Assembly: GCF_004362825.1 (NCBI RefSeq)
Contig: NZ_SNXZ01000003.1
Span: 658,784-722,783 of the forward strand
DNA from: Labedaea rhizosphaerae
GTDB lineage: Bacteria; Actinomycetota; Actinomycetes; Mycobacteriales; Pseudonocardiaceae
DNA length: 64,000 nucleotides
Reading direction: 5' to 3'
A program made the translations under genes and the position numbers. A model generated the notes under the pieces. The model searched no databases. It was not told where the DNA came from and saw only the letters and a program-made list of their open reading frames with translations. Shown here one piece after another: positions 1 through 8,547 of the stretch (position 1 is its first letter; each line of letters begins with the position of its first letter).

Positions 1-487
1 CGTACTCGTCGACCATCGCCGGGTTGCGGACCTCTTCGCCGACCACGCGCGTGGCCAGCGTCGAGGACAACCCACCCACCTGCGCACGCAGCTCACCGAG
101 GATCTGCTCCCGCTGCGCGGCGAGCTGCTGCTCGCCGGCCTGCCGGACATCGTCGGCCTCGGCCTGCGCACGCTGGCGGAACTCGTCGAGCACGGCCTGG
201 CCGCGACCGCGCGCGTCGTCGCGGATCTTGCCCGACTCGGCGCGTGCCTCGGCCAGGGTCTCGGCGTGCTTCTCCTTGGCCTGCGCGAACCGTTCGCTCG
301 CCGCCCGGTTGTCGTCGATGGTCTTCTGGACCATGTCGTACCGGTCTTTCAGGACCTTCTGGATGGGCGGAAGAATGACCTTCCACATCACGAAGAGCAC
401 GATCAAGAAGATGATCAGCTCGACGAAGAAGGTCGCGTTCGGCAGCAGCGGGTTGCCGCCTTCTTCGGCCAACTGCATGATGCGCAT
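1..487 (-). CDS. atpF: ATP synthase F0 subunit b (partial)
   Basis: Subunit b forms the peripheral stalk of F1Fo ATP synthase and ties the membrane a subunit to F1. About 162 residues are visible and the C-terminus runs off the left edge. One hydrophobic helix covers residues about 15-40 (contains FVMWKVILPP), followed by a long charged, Ala/Glu/Arg/Gln-rich coiled coil. ATGs at 487 and 478 are both in frame; neither has a clear ribosome site, which fits coupling to atpE, whose stop is five bases upstream. Gene order B-E-F is the usual atp order, so delta, alpha, gamma and beta are expected past base 1. Confidence 0.95.
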   Translation of the reverse strand, partial: MRIMQLAEEGGNPLLPNATFFVELIIFLIVLFVMWKVILPPIQKVLKDRYDMVQKTIDDNRAASERFAQAKEKHAETLAEARAESGKIRDDARGRGQAVLDEFRQRAQAEADDVRQAGEQQLAAQREQILGELRAQVGGLSSTLATRVVGEEVRNPAMVDEY

Positions 488-492
488 TCGAA

Positions 493-765
493 TCAGGCGC
501 TCGGGGCCTTGCCGAACACGAACAGCAGGATGGCCGCGAAAGCGAGGGCGATGAAGTAGTTACCCTCCGCCAGGCCGGCCGCGATGATGAACTGGCCGAA
601 CAGACGACCCTGGGCCTCCGGCTGCCGCGCGACACCGGCGATCAGCTGGCCACCGGCCAGACCGTCACCGATGGCCGCACCAGCGGCGCCGCCACCCAGC
701 GCGATCCCACCGCCGATGTAGGCGCCGGCGGTCGCGATCGCCGAGTTCAAACCTGCGTCTGCCAT
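493..765 (-). CDS. atpE: ATP synthase F0 subunit c
   Basis: Proteolipid c subunit of the rotor ring, 90 residues, the usual length. It has two hydrophobic helices (about 11-45 and 55-85) joined by the polar loop RQPE at 47-50. The proton-binding acid is Glu67 in helix 2 (GLAEGNYF); the glycine-rich first helix ([13 protein letters not shown]) is typical for ring packing. A good ribosome site GGGAG stands just before the ATG. It lies between atpB and atpF with a 52-base gap to atpB. The acid is Glu, as in other actinobacteria, and the gene looks intact. Confidence 0.97.
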   Translation of the reverse strand: MADAGLNSAIATAGAYIGGGIALGGGAAGAAIGDGLAGGQLIAGVARQPEAQGRLFGQFIIAAGLAEGNYFIALAFAAILLFVFGKAPSA

Positions 766-817
766 TGTTCTCCCTTATCTCTCTTCGAAAGACGAAGCTT
801 CAGCGTGGAACGCGGAA

Positions 818-1555
818 CTAGTGCCGTTCCTCTTCCAATTCCATCGCGGCCTTGAAGTAAGCGATGGTCAGCAGCATGAACAGATAGGCCTGCAGCAGAC
901 CGATACCCATGTCGAACAGCTTCCAGCCTGCGCCCGGCAGCCAGAACACGTAGGCCGGAAGAAGTGCGAGCAGCGAGACCATGATCCCGCCGGCGAAGAT
1001 GTTGCCGAAGAGCCGCAGCGGCAGCGAGACGAGGTGGACGATCTCCTCGATGATCCACAGCGGCGCGAACGGCGCGAAGTGACCCTTCACGGTGTGCACG
1101 ACCTGCTTGCCGAAACCGCCGTGGCGGCGGGCACCGGCGGCGTGCCACCAGATGAACAGCAGCAGTGACAACGCGAACACCAGGTTCACGTCCGCGGTCG
1201 GCGGCTCGAGGATCGGGTGGCCGTTCCAGTGCAGCGGCAGCACCGAGAGCCAGTTGCACGCGAGGATGAAGATGAACAGCGACATCGCGACGGGCACCAG
1301 GAACGGGGCAACCTTGACCCCGATGGAGTCCTCGACCTGGTCACGCGCGAGCTTCGCGATGGTCTCGAACGCAAGTTGGGTCCGGTTCGGCACGCCCGAG
1401 GTGATCTTCGCGCGGACGATCAGCCCCAGGATGATCACGATCAGGCTCGCGATGACCGTCGCGATGATCGTGTCGAGGTTGAAGACCAAGCCCGCGAGGT
1501 GCACCTCGGTGTGCTCGGTCGGGTTGATCGTGGCGCCCTCCGCCAAGACACTCAC
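818..1555 (-). CDS. atpB: ATP synthase F0 subunit a
   Basis: Subunit a provides the proton half-channels next to the c ring. 245 residues with five to six membrane helices. The essential arginine is Arg181 in LPLRLFGNIFAGG, the family hallmark. The start overlaps the stop of the upstream AtpI-like gene by four bases (ATGA at 1552-1555), showing translational coupling. Nothing is missing from the family pattern. It is the first structural gene of the ATP synthase operon after the two small assembly genes. Confidence 0.97.
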   Translation of the reverse strand: MSVLAEGATINPTEHTEVHLAGLVFNLDTIIATVIASLIVIILGLIVRAKITSGVPNRTQLAFETIAKLARDQVEDSIGVKVAPFLVPVAMSLFIFILACNWLSVLPLHWNGHPILEPPTADVNLVFALSLLLFIWWHAAGARRHGGFGKQVVHTVKGHFAPFAPLWIIEEIVHLVSLPLRLFGNIFAGGIMVSLLALLPAYVFWLPGAGWKLFDMGIGLLQAYLFMLLTIAYFKAAMELEEERH

Positions 1556-1971
1556 TGGTTACGACGCTCCTTCAGGACCGGCACGATCGTGTGTGCCATG
1601 AAGACCAACTGGAAGACGGCCAGACCGAAGAACACCCCGAGCCCGTCCGGCCGCAAGAAGTAGCCCATCGCGAGGGCGAGCAGGGTGAGAACGCCGAGCC
1701 GCTGCACCGAGGATCCGGTGATCTGGCGCTTGGTCGGGTTCTCGCTGGAGATCACCTTGACGACCTGCTTCTGCAGCAGGCGCGCGTTGTACAGGCCCAT
1801 GCCGAGCCCGATCGCGAAGAGGATGCCCATCACCATGTGACCGAATATCACCGCGACGACGATCCCGACGACGGCCAGCGCGGTGGCGACAATGAGCGGA
1901 CGGCGCAGGTTGATGAGCACCGGGGCAGGCACATTCGCCGCCGCGTCCTTGATGCCGGACACCGTCGTCAC
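1552..1971 (-). CDS. ATP synthase subunit I-like membrane protein
   Basis: 139 residues with four predicted membrane helices (about 25-45, 47-65, 92-108, 112-132) and no soluble domain. In actinobacteria a protein of this size and topology stands directly before atpB (the Rv1303 position in Mycobacterium) and is annotated as ATP synthase protein I. AtpI proteins are thought to help assemble the c ring or supply Mg2+. The function here is inferred from topology and position; the sequence has no catalytic motif. Its stop overlaps the atpB start. Confidence 0.8.
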   Translation of the reverse strand: MTTVSGIKDAAANVPAPVLINLRRPLIVATALAVVGIVVAVIFGHMVMGILFAIGLGMGLYNARLLQKQVVKVISSENPTKRQITGSSVQRLGVLTLLALAMGYFLRPDGLGVFFGLAVFQLVFMAHTIVPVLKERRNQ

Positions 1972-1981
1972 CTCGTCTCCC

Positions 1982-2188
1982 TCATTCCTTGCTGAACCTG
2001 CGATAAACCCGGTACAGATAAACGCTCGCCGCTATGATCCCGACCAGCAGGCCGAGCAATGTGAACAGCGGCAGAGTGGACCATTGCTTGTCGGCGAACC
2101 ACCCGAGTACCAGCCCACCCGCGACGAGAACCGCGATCGTGGAGCCGATGCCGATGAAATCCCGGACGCTCGGAGCGCCACTCGCCAT
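1982..2188 (-). CDS. AtpZ/AtpI-family small membrane protein
   Basis: 68 residues with two hydrophobic helices (about 11-32 and 39-60) and a basic C-terminal tail (YRVYRRFSKE). The pattern GxGxxxAVLVAGGLVLGWFAD followed by a second helix is that of the AtpZ/AtpI family, small proteins linked to c-ring assembly or Mg2+ entry. It opens the atp operon, ten bases before the AtpI-like gene. Role inferred from family and position. Confidence 0.75.
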   Translation of the reverse strand: MASGAPSVRDFIGIGSTIAVLVAGGLVLGWFADKQWSTLPLFTLLGLLVGIIAASVYLYRVYRRFSKE

Positions 2189-2514
2189 GACCGGCCTACC
2201 GGAAAGCTACCGGGGCGCGAAGATCACTCAAGCGCTGCTCCTTGTCGGTCGTGCATCAGCGGATCGCCGGGGCCCGGTTGTTCGAGCCCGGAGAGTCTCG
2301 CCGACGCGGGCCGGCGTGCCCCGCGTCTTGCGGGGAATGCGCGCACGCTACCACAGGGTTAACCGACCCTTTGCAAGGGCCTGACCTGCGGATGCGTGGT
2401 GAATTGCCGGTGAACGAGTGGTGCACTCCGGCAACCGCCGCGCACGTCCGAATCCGGGTGATCCGGACACCGCGAAACTCTACCGTACGGTCGTACGGTG
2501 ACCGTGCGCCGGGG
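2189..2514. other. Intergenic region before the atp operon
   Basis: No convincing gene in these 326 bases. Read on the minus strand it should carry the atp operon promoter: TTGCAA (complement of 2371-2376) is followed 17 bases later by TGGTAG and 20 bases later by TAGCGT, either of which could be the -10. A palindrome AGGGTCGGTTAACCCT overlaps the spacer. At the wecA end there is an inverted repeat ACCGTAC/GTACGGT (2482-2499) with a 4-base centre. Confidence 0.5.
2482..2499. repeat. Short inverted repeat downstream of wecA
   Basis: ACCGTAC, four bases (GGTC), then GTACGGT: a perfect 7-bp dyad 15 bases beyond the wecA stop. It could be a weak terminator hairpin or an operator; it has no T-run after it on the minus strand. 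Confidence 0.4.
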
Positions 2515-3681
2515 TCACCGGGCCCGCAGCCGGGGAATGGCGGAAACCAGCAGGGCCACCAGCAACCCGACGCCGATCCCCCACACCACCACGAGCACGT
2601 CGAAGAGCGTCAGGGCGACCGCGCCGAACGCCAGGACCGCGGCCCACAAGTAGATGAGCAGCACCGCACGCCGCTGCGAGTGCCCGATCTCCAGCAACCG
2701 GTGGTGCAGGTGCATCTTGTCGGCGCTGAACGGCGACTCACCGCGCCGCGTGCGCCGGACGATGGCCATCAGAAGGTCCAGCAATGGGACGAACAACACG
2801 GCGGCCACCACCAGCAACGGCGACAGCAGCGCGAGCGTGTCCTTCGCGCCGAACTGGGTGTAGCTGACCCGGCCGGACGCGGACGTGCTGGACGCGGCGA
2901 GCATCAACCCGATCAGCATCGAGCCCGAGTCGCCCATGAAGATCCGCGCGGGCTGGAAGTTGTGCGGCAGGAAGCCCAGGCACGCGCCGGCGAGCGTCGC
3001 CGCGATCAGCGCGGGCGGGTAGGTCAGCACGTCGCCGCCGGACTCCGAGAGCAGGTTCAAGGCGAACGCGCACGTGGCGATGGCGGCGATCAACCCGATC
3101 CCGGCGGCCAGACCGTCCAGGCCGTCCACGAAGTTCATCGCGTTGATCATCGTGACGACGAGCAGCACGGTGAGCAGGCCACCCTGGTTCTGGTCCAGCG
3201 AGAGCAGCGAACCGAGGCTGCCGTTGTCCCCGCCCCACGGCACCCAGAACAGGAACCACTGCAGGCCGAGCAGGACCAGCACGCCGGCCGAGGACGTCTG
3301 CCCGGCGAGCTTGGTGATCGAGTCCAGCTCGAACCGGTCGTCGAGCATGCCGATGATCACGACCATGCCGCCGCCGATGAGCACGGCGACCGGGTCGAGG
3401 GTGTAGTCGAACGCCCGGCGCAGCACCGGCAGCTGGTGGGCGACGAGCATGCCGCCGCACACGCCGAGGTACATGGCCAGCCCGCCCATGCGCGGCATCG
3501 GCACCACGTGCACGTCGCGGGTGCGCGGGTACGCGACCGCGCCGATGCGGATGGCCAACAGTCGGACCGGGCCGGTCAGCAGGTAGGTCAGCGCCGCGGT
3601 GATCAGCGCGACGAGCAGGTACTCGCGTACCGGCAGGCCCTCGCCGATCGCGGTCGCGGGGAGCGGGTTGGCCGGGTTCAC
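2515..3681 (-). CDS. wecA: Undecaprenyl-phosphate GlcNAc-1-phosphate transferase
   Basis: Membrane transferase that moves a sugar-1-phosphate from a UDP-sugar to decaprenyl/undecaprenyl phosphate, the first lipid-linked step of arabinogalactan or related wall polymer synthesis. 388 residues, about ten or eleven helices. Family motifs present: [41 protein letters not shown] and the WecA/TagO-type [10 protein letters not shown], which separates it from MraY. The GTG start at 3681 overlaps the glyA stop by four bases (GTGA), so the long reading frame further upstream is not used. Position next to the atp genes matches the rfe gene (Rv1302) of Mycobacterium. Confidence 0.92.
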   Translation of the reverse strand: MNPANPLPATAIGEGLPVREYLLVALITAALTYLLTGPVRLLAIRIGAVAYPRTRDVHVVPMPRMGGLAMYLGVCGGMLVAHQLPVLRRAFDYTLDPVAVLIGGGMVVIIGMLDDRFELDSITKLAGQTSSAGVLVLLGLQWFLFWVPWGGDNGSLGSLLSLDQNQGGLLTVLLVVTMINAMNFVDGLDGLAAGIGLIAAIATCAFALNLLSESGGDVLTYPPALIAATLAGACLGFLPHNFQPARIFMGDSGSMLIGLMLAASSTSASGRVSYTQFGAKDTLALLSPLLVVAAVLFVPLLDLLMAIVRRTRRGESPFSADKMHLHHRLLEIGHSQRRAVLLIYLWAAVLAFGAVALTLFDVLVVVWGIGVGLLVALLVSAIPRLRAR

Positions 3682-4952
3682 GGGTACGCCGGGAAGTTCT
3701 CGGCCAGCGCGCGCACCCGGTCGCCGACGGCCGCGACGGCATCGGCGGCCTCGGCGGCCTCGTTCTCGCCCCGCACCGCCGCGCCGATCAGCTCGGCGAT
3801 CACGGTCATCTCCCGCTCGCCCATGCCCTGGGTCGTGACGCACGCCGAGCCGACCCGGATGCCCGAGGCCACCGACGGCGGCGCCGGGTCGAACGGGATC
3901 GCGTTCTTGTTCAGCGTGATGCCGGCCTTGCCGGCGCGTGCCTCCGCGTCGGCGCCGGTGATGCCCAGCTCACGCAGGTCCAGCAGCGCGAGGTGCGTGT
4001 CGGTGCCCCCGGAGACCGGCCGCATCCCTTGTGCGGCAAGGCCTTCGGCCAGGGCGGTGGCGTTGCGCACGACGCGTGCGGCGTAGTCGGCGTACTCGGG
4101 CGTCGACGCCTCGCGCAGCGCGACAGCCTTGGCCGCGATCGCGTGCATGAGCGGTCCGCCTTGCGTGAACGGGAAAACCGCGCGGTCGAGCGCCTTGGCG
4201 TGCTGCTCGCGGCAGACGATGCCGCCGCCGCGCGGGCCGCGCAGCACCTTGTGCGTGGTGAAGGTGACGACGTCGGCGTGCGGCACCGGCGACGGGATCA
4301 CCCCGCCCGCGACGAGGCCGATGAAGTGCGCGGCGTCGACCATGAGGATCGCGCCGACCTCGTCGGCGATCTGCCGGAACGCGGCGAAGTCCAGCAGCCG
4401 CGGGTACGCCGTCGCACCGGCGATGATCATCCGCGGCTGGTGCGCCAGCGCCAGGTCGCGCACCTGGTCGTAGTCGATCAGCTCGGTGTCCTCGCGCACC
4501 CCGTAGGGCACCGGCTCGAACCACGCGCCGGAAAAGCTCACCTTCGAGCCGTGCGTGAGGTGGCCGCCCTGTTTCAGGTCCATGGCCAGTACTACGTCGC
4601 CAGGCTCGCAAAAGGCCGCGTAGGCGGCCAGGTTCGCGCTCGCACCCGAATGCGGCTGCAGGTTGGCGTGCTCGGCGTCGAACAGGTCCTTCGCCCGCTG
4701 GATCGCCAGTTCCTCGGCGACGTCGACCTGGTCGCAGCCGCCGTAGTAACGCCGTCCCGGGTATCCCTCGGCGTACTTGTTCGACAGCGTCGAGCCCAGC
4801 GCGGCCAGCACCGCGGGGCTGGTCAGGTTCTCGCTCGCGATCAGCTGCAGCCCGCCACGCAACCGGCTCAGCTCGCCGAGCACGACCTCGGCGATCTCCG
4901 GATCCGCCTTCTCGAGGGCGGCGAAGTCCGGCCCCCAGAACGGCGTCGGCAC
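3678..4952 (-). CDS. glyA: Serine hydroxymethyltransferase
   Basis: PLP enzyme that interconverts serine and glycine and charges tetrahydrofolate with a one-carbon unit; cytosolic. 424 residues. Motifs seen: LIASENLTS near the N-terminus, the cofactor/substrate region around YYGGCDQVD, and the PLP lysine in [12 protein letters not shown]. The GTG start at 4952 is chosen because AAGGAG lies eight bases upstream; longer readings have no ribosome site. A -10-like TACGCT (complement of 4993-4998) may drive it. It sits between wecA and sua5, which are neighbours in Mycobacterium, so glyA is an addition to that order. It is translationally coupled to wecA. Confidence 0.96.
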   Translation of the reverse strand: MPTPFWGPDFAALEKADPEIAEVVLGELSRLRGGLQLIASENLTSPAVLAALGSTLSNKYAEGYPGRRYYGGCDQVDVAEELAIQRAKDLFDAEHANLQPHSGASANLAAYAAFCEPGDVVLAMDLKQGGHLTHGSKVSFSGAWFEPVPYGVREDTELIDYDQVRDLALAHQPRMIIAGATAYPRLLDFAAFRQIADEVGAILMVDAAHFIGLVAGGVIPSPVPHADVVTFTTHKVLRGPRGGGIVCREQHAKALDRAVFPFTQGGPLMHAIAAKAVALREASTPEYADYAARVVRNATALAEGLAAQGMRPVSGGTDTHLALLDLRELGITGADAEARAGKAGITLNKNAIPFDPAPPSVASGIRVGSACVTTQGMGEREMTVIAELIGAAVRGENEAAEAADAVAAVGDRVRALAENFPAYP

Positions 4953-5028
4953 GGTGGTCGCTCCTTCACGGACTCCGGCTGCTGTGCCGTGCAGCGTAGT
5001 CCCGTTGCGGTCCCGCTGATCCGCGACC

Positions 5029-5054
5029 CGCACGGCATGCCAGGATGCCGTGCG
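5029..5054. promoter_or_regulatory. Palindrome between glyA and sua5
   Basis: CGCACGGCAT, six bases, ATGCCGTGCG: a perfect 10-bp inverted repeat midway between the divergent glyA and sua5 genes and ending at the sua5 GTG. Such placement suggests an operator for both genes, or a hairpin at the 5' end of the sua5 message. Confidence 0.5.
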
Positions 5055-5713
5055 TGACCACGGTCTTCGACTGCCGCGCCCAGGACTCCCGCCTCGACGG
5101 CCTCGCGGCGGCCGCAGGGACGGTCCGCTCCGGGCGGTTGGTGGTGTTCCCGACCGACACCGTCTACGGCATCGGCTGCGACGCGTTCTCGGGCTCCGCG
5201 GTGCACTCGCTGCTCAATGCCAAGGGCAGGCCCGCGGGCACGCCCGTCGGCGTGCTGATCGGGTCGTGGGCCACCGTCGACGGGCTGGTGCTCTCGATGC
5301 CGCCGACCGCGCGGCTGCTGATGGAGGCGTTCTGGCCGGGCAGCCTCTCGATGGTGCTGCCGCAGGCGCCGAGCCTCGCGTGGGACCTCGGCAACGCCCG
5401 CGGCACGGTGACCGTGCGGATGCCGTTGCACCCCGTCGCGCTGGAACTGCTGCGCGAGGTCGGGCCGATGGCCGTGTCGATGGCGTCGCACTCGGGCTCC
5501 GGGGTGACCGGGCCGACCGCGACGTGCCAGCAGGCCCGCGAACAGCTCGGCGACACGGTGTCGGTCTACCTCGATGCCGGTGAGCTCACCGGCGAGGGCA
5601 CGTCGACCGTCGTCGACATCACCGGCACCGAACCGCGGCTGCTGCGGGAGGGCCCGATCACCGCGGCTCAACTGTCCGAGGTGCTCGGCTGGGACATCAG
5701 TGCAGGGTCGTAG
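5054..5713 (+). CDS. Sua5/TsaC-type protein with altered SAN motif
   Basis: Belongs to the Sua5/YrdC/YwlC family, which makes threonylcarbamoyl-AMP from threonine, bicarbonate and ATP for tRNA t6A. 219 residues from GTG 5054, a start that lines up with the VTTVFDC-type N-terminus of actinobacterial Sua5; an ATG at 5045 is possible. [10 protein letters not shown] and the AKGR segment are present. The usual SAN near residue 142 is replaced: SMASHSG stands where SSANISG is expected, so both the Ser and Asn of the SxN pair are lost. It holds the Rv1301 position. A second, canonical TsaC lies 1.2 kb downstream, so this copy may have lost or changed activity. Confidence 0.85.
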   Translation: MTTVFDCRAQDSRLDGLAAAAGTVRSGRLVVFPTDTVYGIGCDAFSGSAVHSLLNAKGRPAGTPVGVLIGSWATVDGLVLSMPPTARLLMEAFWPGSLSMVLPQAPSLAWDLGNARGTVTVRMPLHPVALELLREVGPMAVSMASHSGSGVTGPTATCQQAREQLGDTVSVYLDAGELTGEGTSTVVDITGTEPRLLREGPITAAQLSEVLGWDISAGS

Positions 5714-5770
5714 CTCCGCGCTCCGGCTCGATCGCCTTCCAGCCGATGTCGACGCGATCGAGGCAGGTCG

Positions 5771-5776
5771 TAGCAT
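5771..5776 (+). promoter_or_regulatory. Putative -10 of a leaderless tsaE transcript
   Basis: TAGCAT ends eight bases before the tsaE ATG at 5785, with no ribosome site between. This spacing is the one seen for leaderless actinobacterial mRNAs and supports both the start choice and a separate promoter for the tsa operon. Confidence 0.5.
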
Positions 5777-5784
5777 TGTTTGCC

Positions 5785-6270
5785 ATGACTGAATCGTTCG
5801 TCGTCAGCGTGCACGGCGCGGACGGCACCGCGCGGGTGGCGGCGCGGCTCGCGGGGCGGCTGCGGCCCGGCGACGTCGTGTTGCTGACCGGCGACCTCGC
5901 TTCCGGCAAGACCACCTTCGTCAAGGCGGTCGCCGAGGCCATGGGCGCCACCGACGTGGTGACCAGTCCGACGTTCACGCTCGCGCAGTTCTACGACACC
6001 CCGACGACGAAGCTGCTGCACGTCGACACCTACCGCATCGACGACCTGGCCGAGTACCGCGACCTCGGGCTCGCCGACTTCGTCGACACGTCGATCAGCC
6101 TGATCGAGTGGGGCGAGCTGGTGGCCGCCGAGTTCCCCGAGCCGTTGACCGTCGGCCTCACCGTCGCCGCGTCCGGCCCCGAGGACCGCGACATCACGTT
6201 CACCGGCGCCGGCCGCTGGGCCGACGACCTCGCGGCGCTGCGCGACGAACTCGCGGGAGCGCGCTCATGA
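5785..6270 (+). CDS. tsaE: tRNA t6A biosynthesis ATPase TsaE
   Basis: P-loop ATPase that resets the TsaD-TsaB complex during t6A37 synthesis. 161 residues, the usual size. Walker A is GDLASGKTT at 36-44; TSPTFTLAQFY (the switch region) and HVDTYRID follow, then LIEWGE, all hallmarks of TsaE. ATG 5785 is preferred over 5746 because of the -10 element just upstream and the family N-terminus. The stop overlaps the start of tsaB by four bases. First gene of a coupled tsaE-tsaB-tsaC-tsaD operon. Confidence 0.95.
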   Translation: MTESFVVSVHGADGTARVAARLAGRLRPGDVVLLTGDLASGKTTFVKAVAEAMGATDVVTSPTFTLAQFYDTPTTKLLHVDTYRIDDLAEYRDLGLADFVDTSISLIEWGELVAAEFPEPLTVGLTVAASGPEDRDITFTGAGRWADDLAALRDELAGARS

Positions 6271-6917
6271 CGCTGGGGATGGCCGTCGAGTCGACCACGG
6301 TGACCTACGGGGTCGCCGTCTTCACCGGCCGCGAGGTCCACGCCCACCGCACCGTGCGGCGCGACGACCCGGCGTTCGCGAGCATCGGCGCGCTCGCCGA
6401 GACCGTGCTCACCGACGCCGGTCGCGCGTTCACCGACCTCGGCCTGCTGGCCGTCGACGCCGGGCCGGGCAACCTGACCTCCGTGCGCGCGGGCGTCGCC
6501 TACGTCAACGGGCTCGCGTTCAGCGTCGGCGCCGAAGTCGTGTCCGTCGACGCATTGACGTTGCTGGCAAGGGAAGTCTCGCCGGAACTGGACGAGCCGG
6601 TGCTGGTGCTGCGCAACGCGGGCACCGGCAACGCCTACGCCGGGTTGTTCCGCGCGGACGCCGAACCGGTGCTGCGCCACGGGCAGTTGGACGCCGTCGT
6701 CCGCGAGCTCGCCGGGTCGCTGCCCTCGTTGTACTGCGCGGGCGTGTTCCGCGAGCAGGTGCGCACGCTGCTGCCGGACGCGGCGGTCAAGGACAGCGGC
6801 ATCGACACGTCGTCGGTGCTGACCCTGCACGACCTCGTGACCACAGCGACGTCCGCGGACTTGCCGCGGGCCGCGTTCGCCACGCCCATCACGGATTCCT
6901 CGGCGGTGTTCCAATGA
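6267..6917 (+). CDS. tsaB: tRNA t6A biosynthesis protein TsaB (divergent)
   Basis: TsaB is the inactive ASKHA-fold partner that heterodimerises with TsaD. 216 residues, as expected. N-terminal MAVESTTVTYGVAV corresponds to the LAIDTS strand, but the family signature GPGSFTGLR reads GPGNLTSVR, so the protein is a divergent member. Fold family and position between tsaE and the TsaC/TsaD genes support the call. It overlaps both neighbours by four bases (ATGA). Whether it pairs with this TsaD or with another elsewhere in the genome cannot be told from the window. Confidence 0.82.
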   Translation: MTLGMAVESTTVTYGVAVFTGREVHAHRTVRRDDPAFASIGALAETVLTDAGRAFTDLGLLAVDAGPGNLTSVRAGVAYVNGLAFSVGAEVVSVDALTLLAREVSPELDEPVLVLRNAGTGNAYAGLFRADAEPVLRHGQLDAVVRELAGSLPSLYCAGVFREQVRTLLPDAAVKDSGIDTSSVLTLHDLVTTATSADLPRAAFATPITDSSAVFQ

Positions 6918-7498
6918 CCGACCCGGCGCTGATCGCCAAGACCCTGCGCGACGGCGGCGTCGCGTTGCTGCCGACCGACACCGTGTACGGCCTGGCCGTG
7001 CACCCCGAGCACGACGCCGCGGTGGACCGGCTCTTCGCGCTGAAAGCCCGGCCGCGCACCAGGAACCTGCCGATCATGGTCGGCTCGGTCGACCAGATCT
7101 CGTTGCTGGGCGCCCTGGTGACCCCGCAGGCGGCGAAGCTGCTCGCCGCCTTCGCCCCCGGTCCGCTGACCGTCGCGTTGGGACTCGGCGACCGGGCACC
7201 GTTCTGGTTGGACGGACGCGTCGAGATCGGCGTGCGGATCCCGGCCGAGCAGCTGATGCTCGACGTGCTCGCGCTGACCGGCCCGCTGCTGGTCACCAGC
7301 GCCAACGCGCACGGCAACGACACCCCGGAGACGGTGCCCGAGATCCTCGAGCAGCTCGCCGGTGAGCCGGACATCGTGGTGGACGACGGAAAACGGCCGG
7401 TCGTTCCGTCCACTTTGGTCAACTGCAACCTGCCGGAACCGCGCATCGAACGCGAAGGCGTGCTCTCCGCCCAGCAGATCGAGGAGGCCCTGCTATGA
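6914..7498 (+). CDS. tsaC: Threonylcarbamoyl-AMP synthase (TsaC/Sua5 family)
   Basis: Makes threonylcarbamoyl-AMP, the donor for t6A. 194 residues, a single YrdC domain without the C-terminal Sua5 extension. All tetrad residues are present: PTDTVYG at 20-26, Lys44 and Arg46 (LKARPRTRNLP), and Ser129/Asn131 in TSANAHG. It is the intact counterpart of the altered paralogue at 5054-5713. In many actinobacteria rimI lies between tsaB and tsaD; here this gene holds that place. Four-base overlaps on both sides put it firmly in the operon. Confidence 0.93.
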   Translation: MTDPALIAKTLRDGGVALLPTDTVYGLAVHPEHDAAVDRLFALKARPRTRNLPIMVGSVDQISLLGALVTPQAAKLLAAFAPGPLTVALGLGDRAPFWLDGRVEIGVRIPAEQLMLDVLALTGPLLVTSANAHGNDTPETVPEILEQLAGEPDIVVDDGKRPVVPSTLVNCNLPEPRIEREGVLSAQQIEEALL

Positions 7499-8487
7499 CC
7501 GAACTGGTCTTGGGCATCGAGACGTCCTGCGACGACACGGCGGTCGCGCTGGTGTCTCGGGACGGCCAGGTCGTCGCGTCGGCGGTGGCGTCGCAGACCG
7601 AGATCCACAACCGCTACGGCGGCGTGTACCCCGAGGTCGCGAGCCGCGCGCACGTGGACAAGATCCTGCCCACGGTGCGGATGGTGCTGGAGGACTCGGG
7701 CGTGCGGCCGCAGGACCTGCGGGCGATCGGCGTGACGCGCGGGCCGGGCCTGATCGGGTCGCTGATGGTCGGCCTCGACACCGCGACCGGGCTCGGGCAG
7801 GGCTGGGGCGTGCCGGTCGTCGGCGTGAACCACCTGCGCGGGCATCTGCGCAGCGCGGACCTGGAGGAGAAGCGCGTGGACTACCCCGCGCTGATCCTGC
7901 TGGTGTCCGGCGGGCACACGCTGCTGGCCCGGATGAGCTCGCCCGGCGAGATCAAGCTGATCGGCACCACCAAGGACGACTCCGTCGGCGAGGCCTACGA
8001 CAAGGTCGCGCGGATGCTCGGCCTCGGCTACCCGGGCGGCCCGGTGATCGACCGGATGGCCAAGACCGGCACGCCGTCGATCCCGTTCCCGCGCCCGATG
8101 CTGCACGACGGGCTGGACTTCTCGTTCTCCGGCCTGAAGTCGGCGGTTTCGCGCTACCTCGCGGCCAACCCGCAGACGCCGCACGAGGACGTGGCGGCGT
8201 CGTTCGTGGCCGCTTGCCTCGAGGTGCTGCTCGCCAAGTGCCGCACGGCGTTGACCGACTCGCCCGCCCAGTCGCTGGTGATCGTCGGCGGGGTCGCGGC
8301 GAGCCCGCAACTGCGGGCCGAGGCGGCGGCGTTGTGCGAGGACCTCGGTGTGGAGCTCTGCCTGCCGCCGCTGAAGTGGTCCACGGACAACGGCGCGATG
8401 ATCGGCCTGGCCACGTGGGACTACCTGGCGGCCGGGTTCACGGCGCCGCTGCGCCCGCAGACGTCGCTGACCATCGAGCAGTACTAG
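7495..8487 (+). CDS. tsaD: tRNA N6-threonylcarbamoyladenosine transferase TsaD
   Basis: Catalytic subunit that transfers threonylcarbamoyl to A37 of ANN-decoding tRNAs. 330 residues. ASKHA motifs: GIETSCDDTAVAL at the N-terminus, TRGPGLIGSL, metal histidines in NHLRGHL (His113, His117), VSGGHT, and STDNGAM with the metal Asp near 298. ETSCDD differs slightly from the common ETSCDET. ATG overlaps the tsaC stop. It ends the operon just before a strong hairpin. Confidence 0.95.
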   Translation: MTELVLGIETSCDDTAVALVSRDGQVVASAVASQTEIHNRYGGVYPEVASRAHVDKILPTVRMVLEDSGVRPQDLRAIGVTRGPGLIGSLMVGLDTATGLGQGWGVPVVGVNHLRGHLRSADLEEKRVDYPALILLVSGGHTLLARMSSPGEIKLIGTTKDDSVGEAYDKVARMLGLGYPGGPVIDRMAKTGTPSIPFPRPMLHDGLDFSFSGLKSAVSRYLAANPQTPHEDVAASFVAACLEVLLAKCRTALTDSPAQSLVIVGGVAASPQLRAEAAALCEDLGVELCLPPLKWSTDNGAMIGLATWDYLAAGFTAPLRPQTSLTIEQY

Positions 8488-8496
8488 GCGCTGCGC

Positions 8497-8544
8497 CTGG
8501 TGCCTCGTCGCAGAAGGTTCAGCCCTTCTGCGACGGGGCACCAG
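8497..8544. terminator. Bidirectional terminator hairpin
   Basis: Inverted repeat with 21-bp arms (8497-8517 and 8524-8544), one mismatch, six-base loop, between the convergent ends of tsaD and the zinc-finger gene. Placement and strength suit a terminator for both strands. Confidence 0.75.
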
Positions 8545-8547
8545 CCG

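Noticed and set aside
2242-4086. Long plus-strand open frame opposite wecA and glyA
   Set aside because: Composition is Arg/Gln/His-rich as expected of an antisense frame in GC-rich DNA; wecA and glyA on the other strand are certain.
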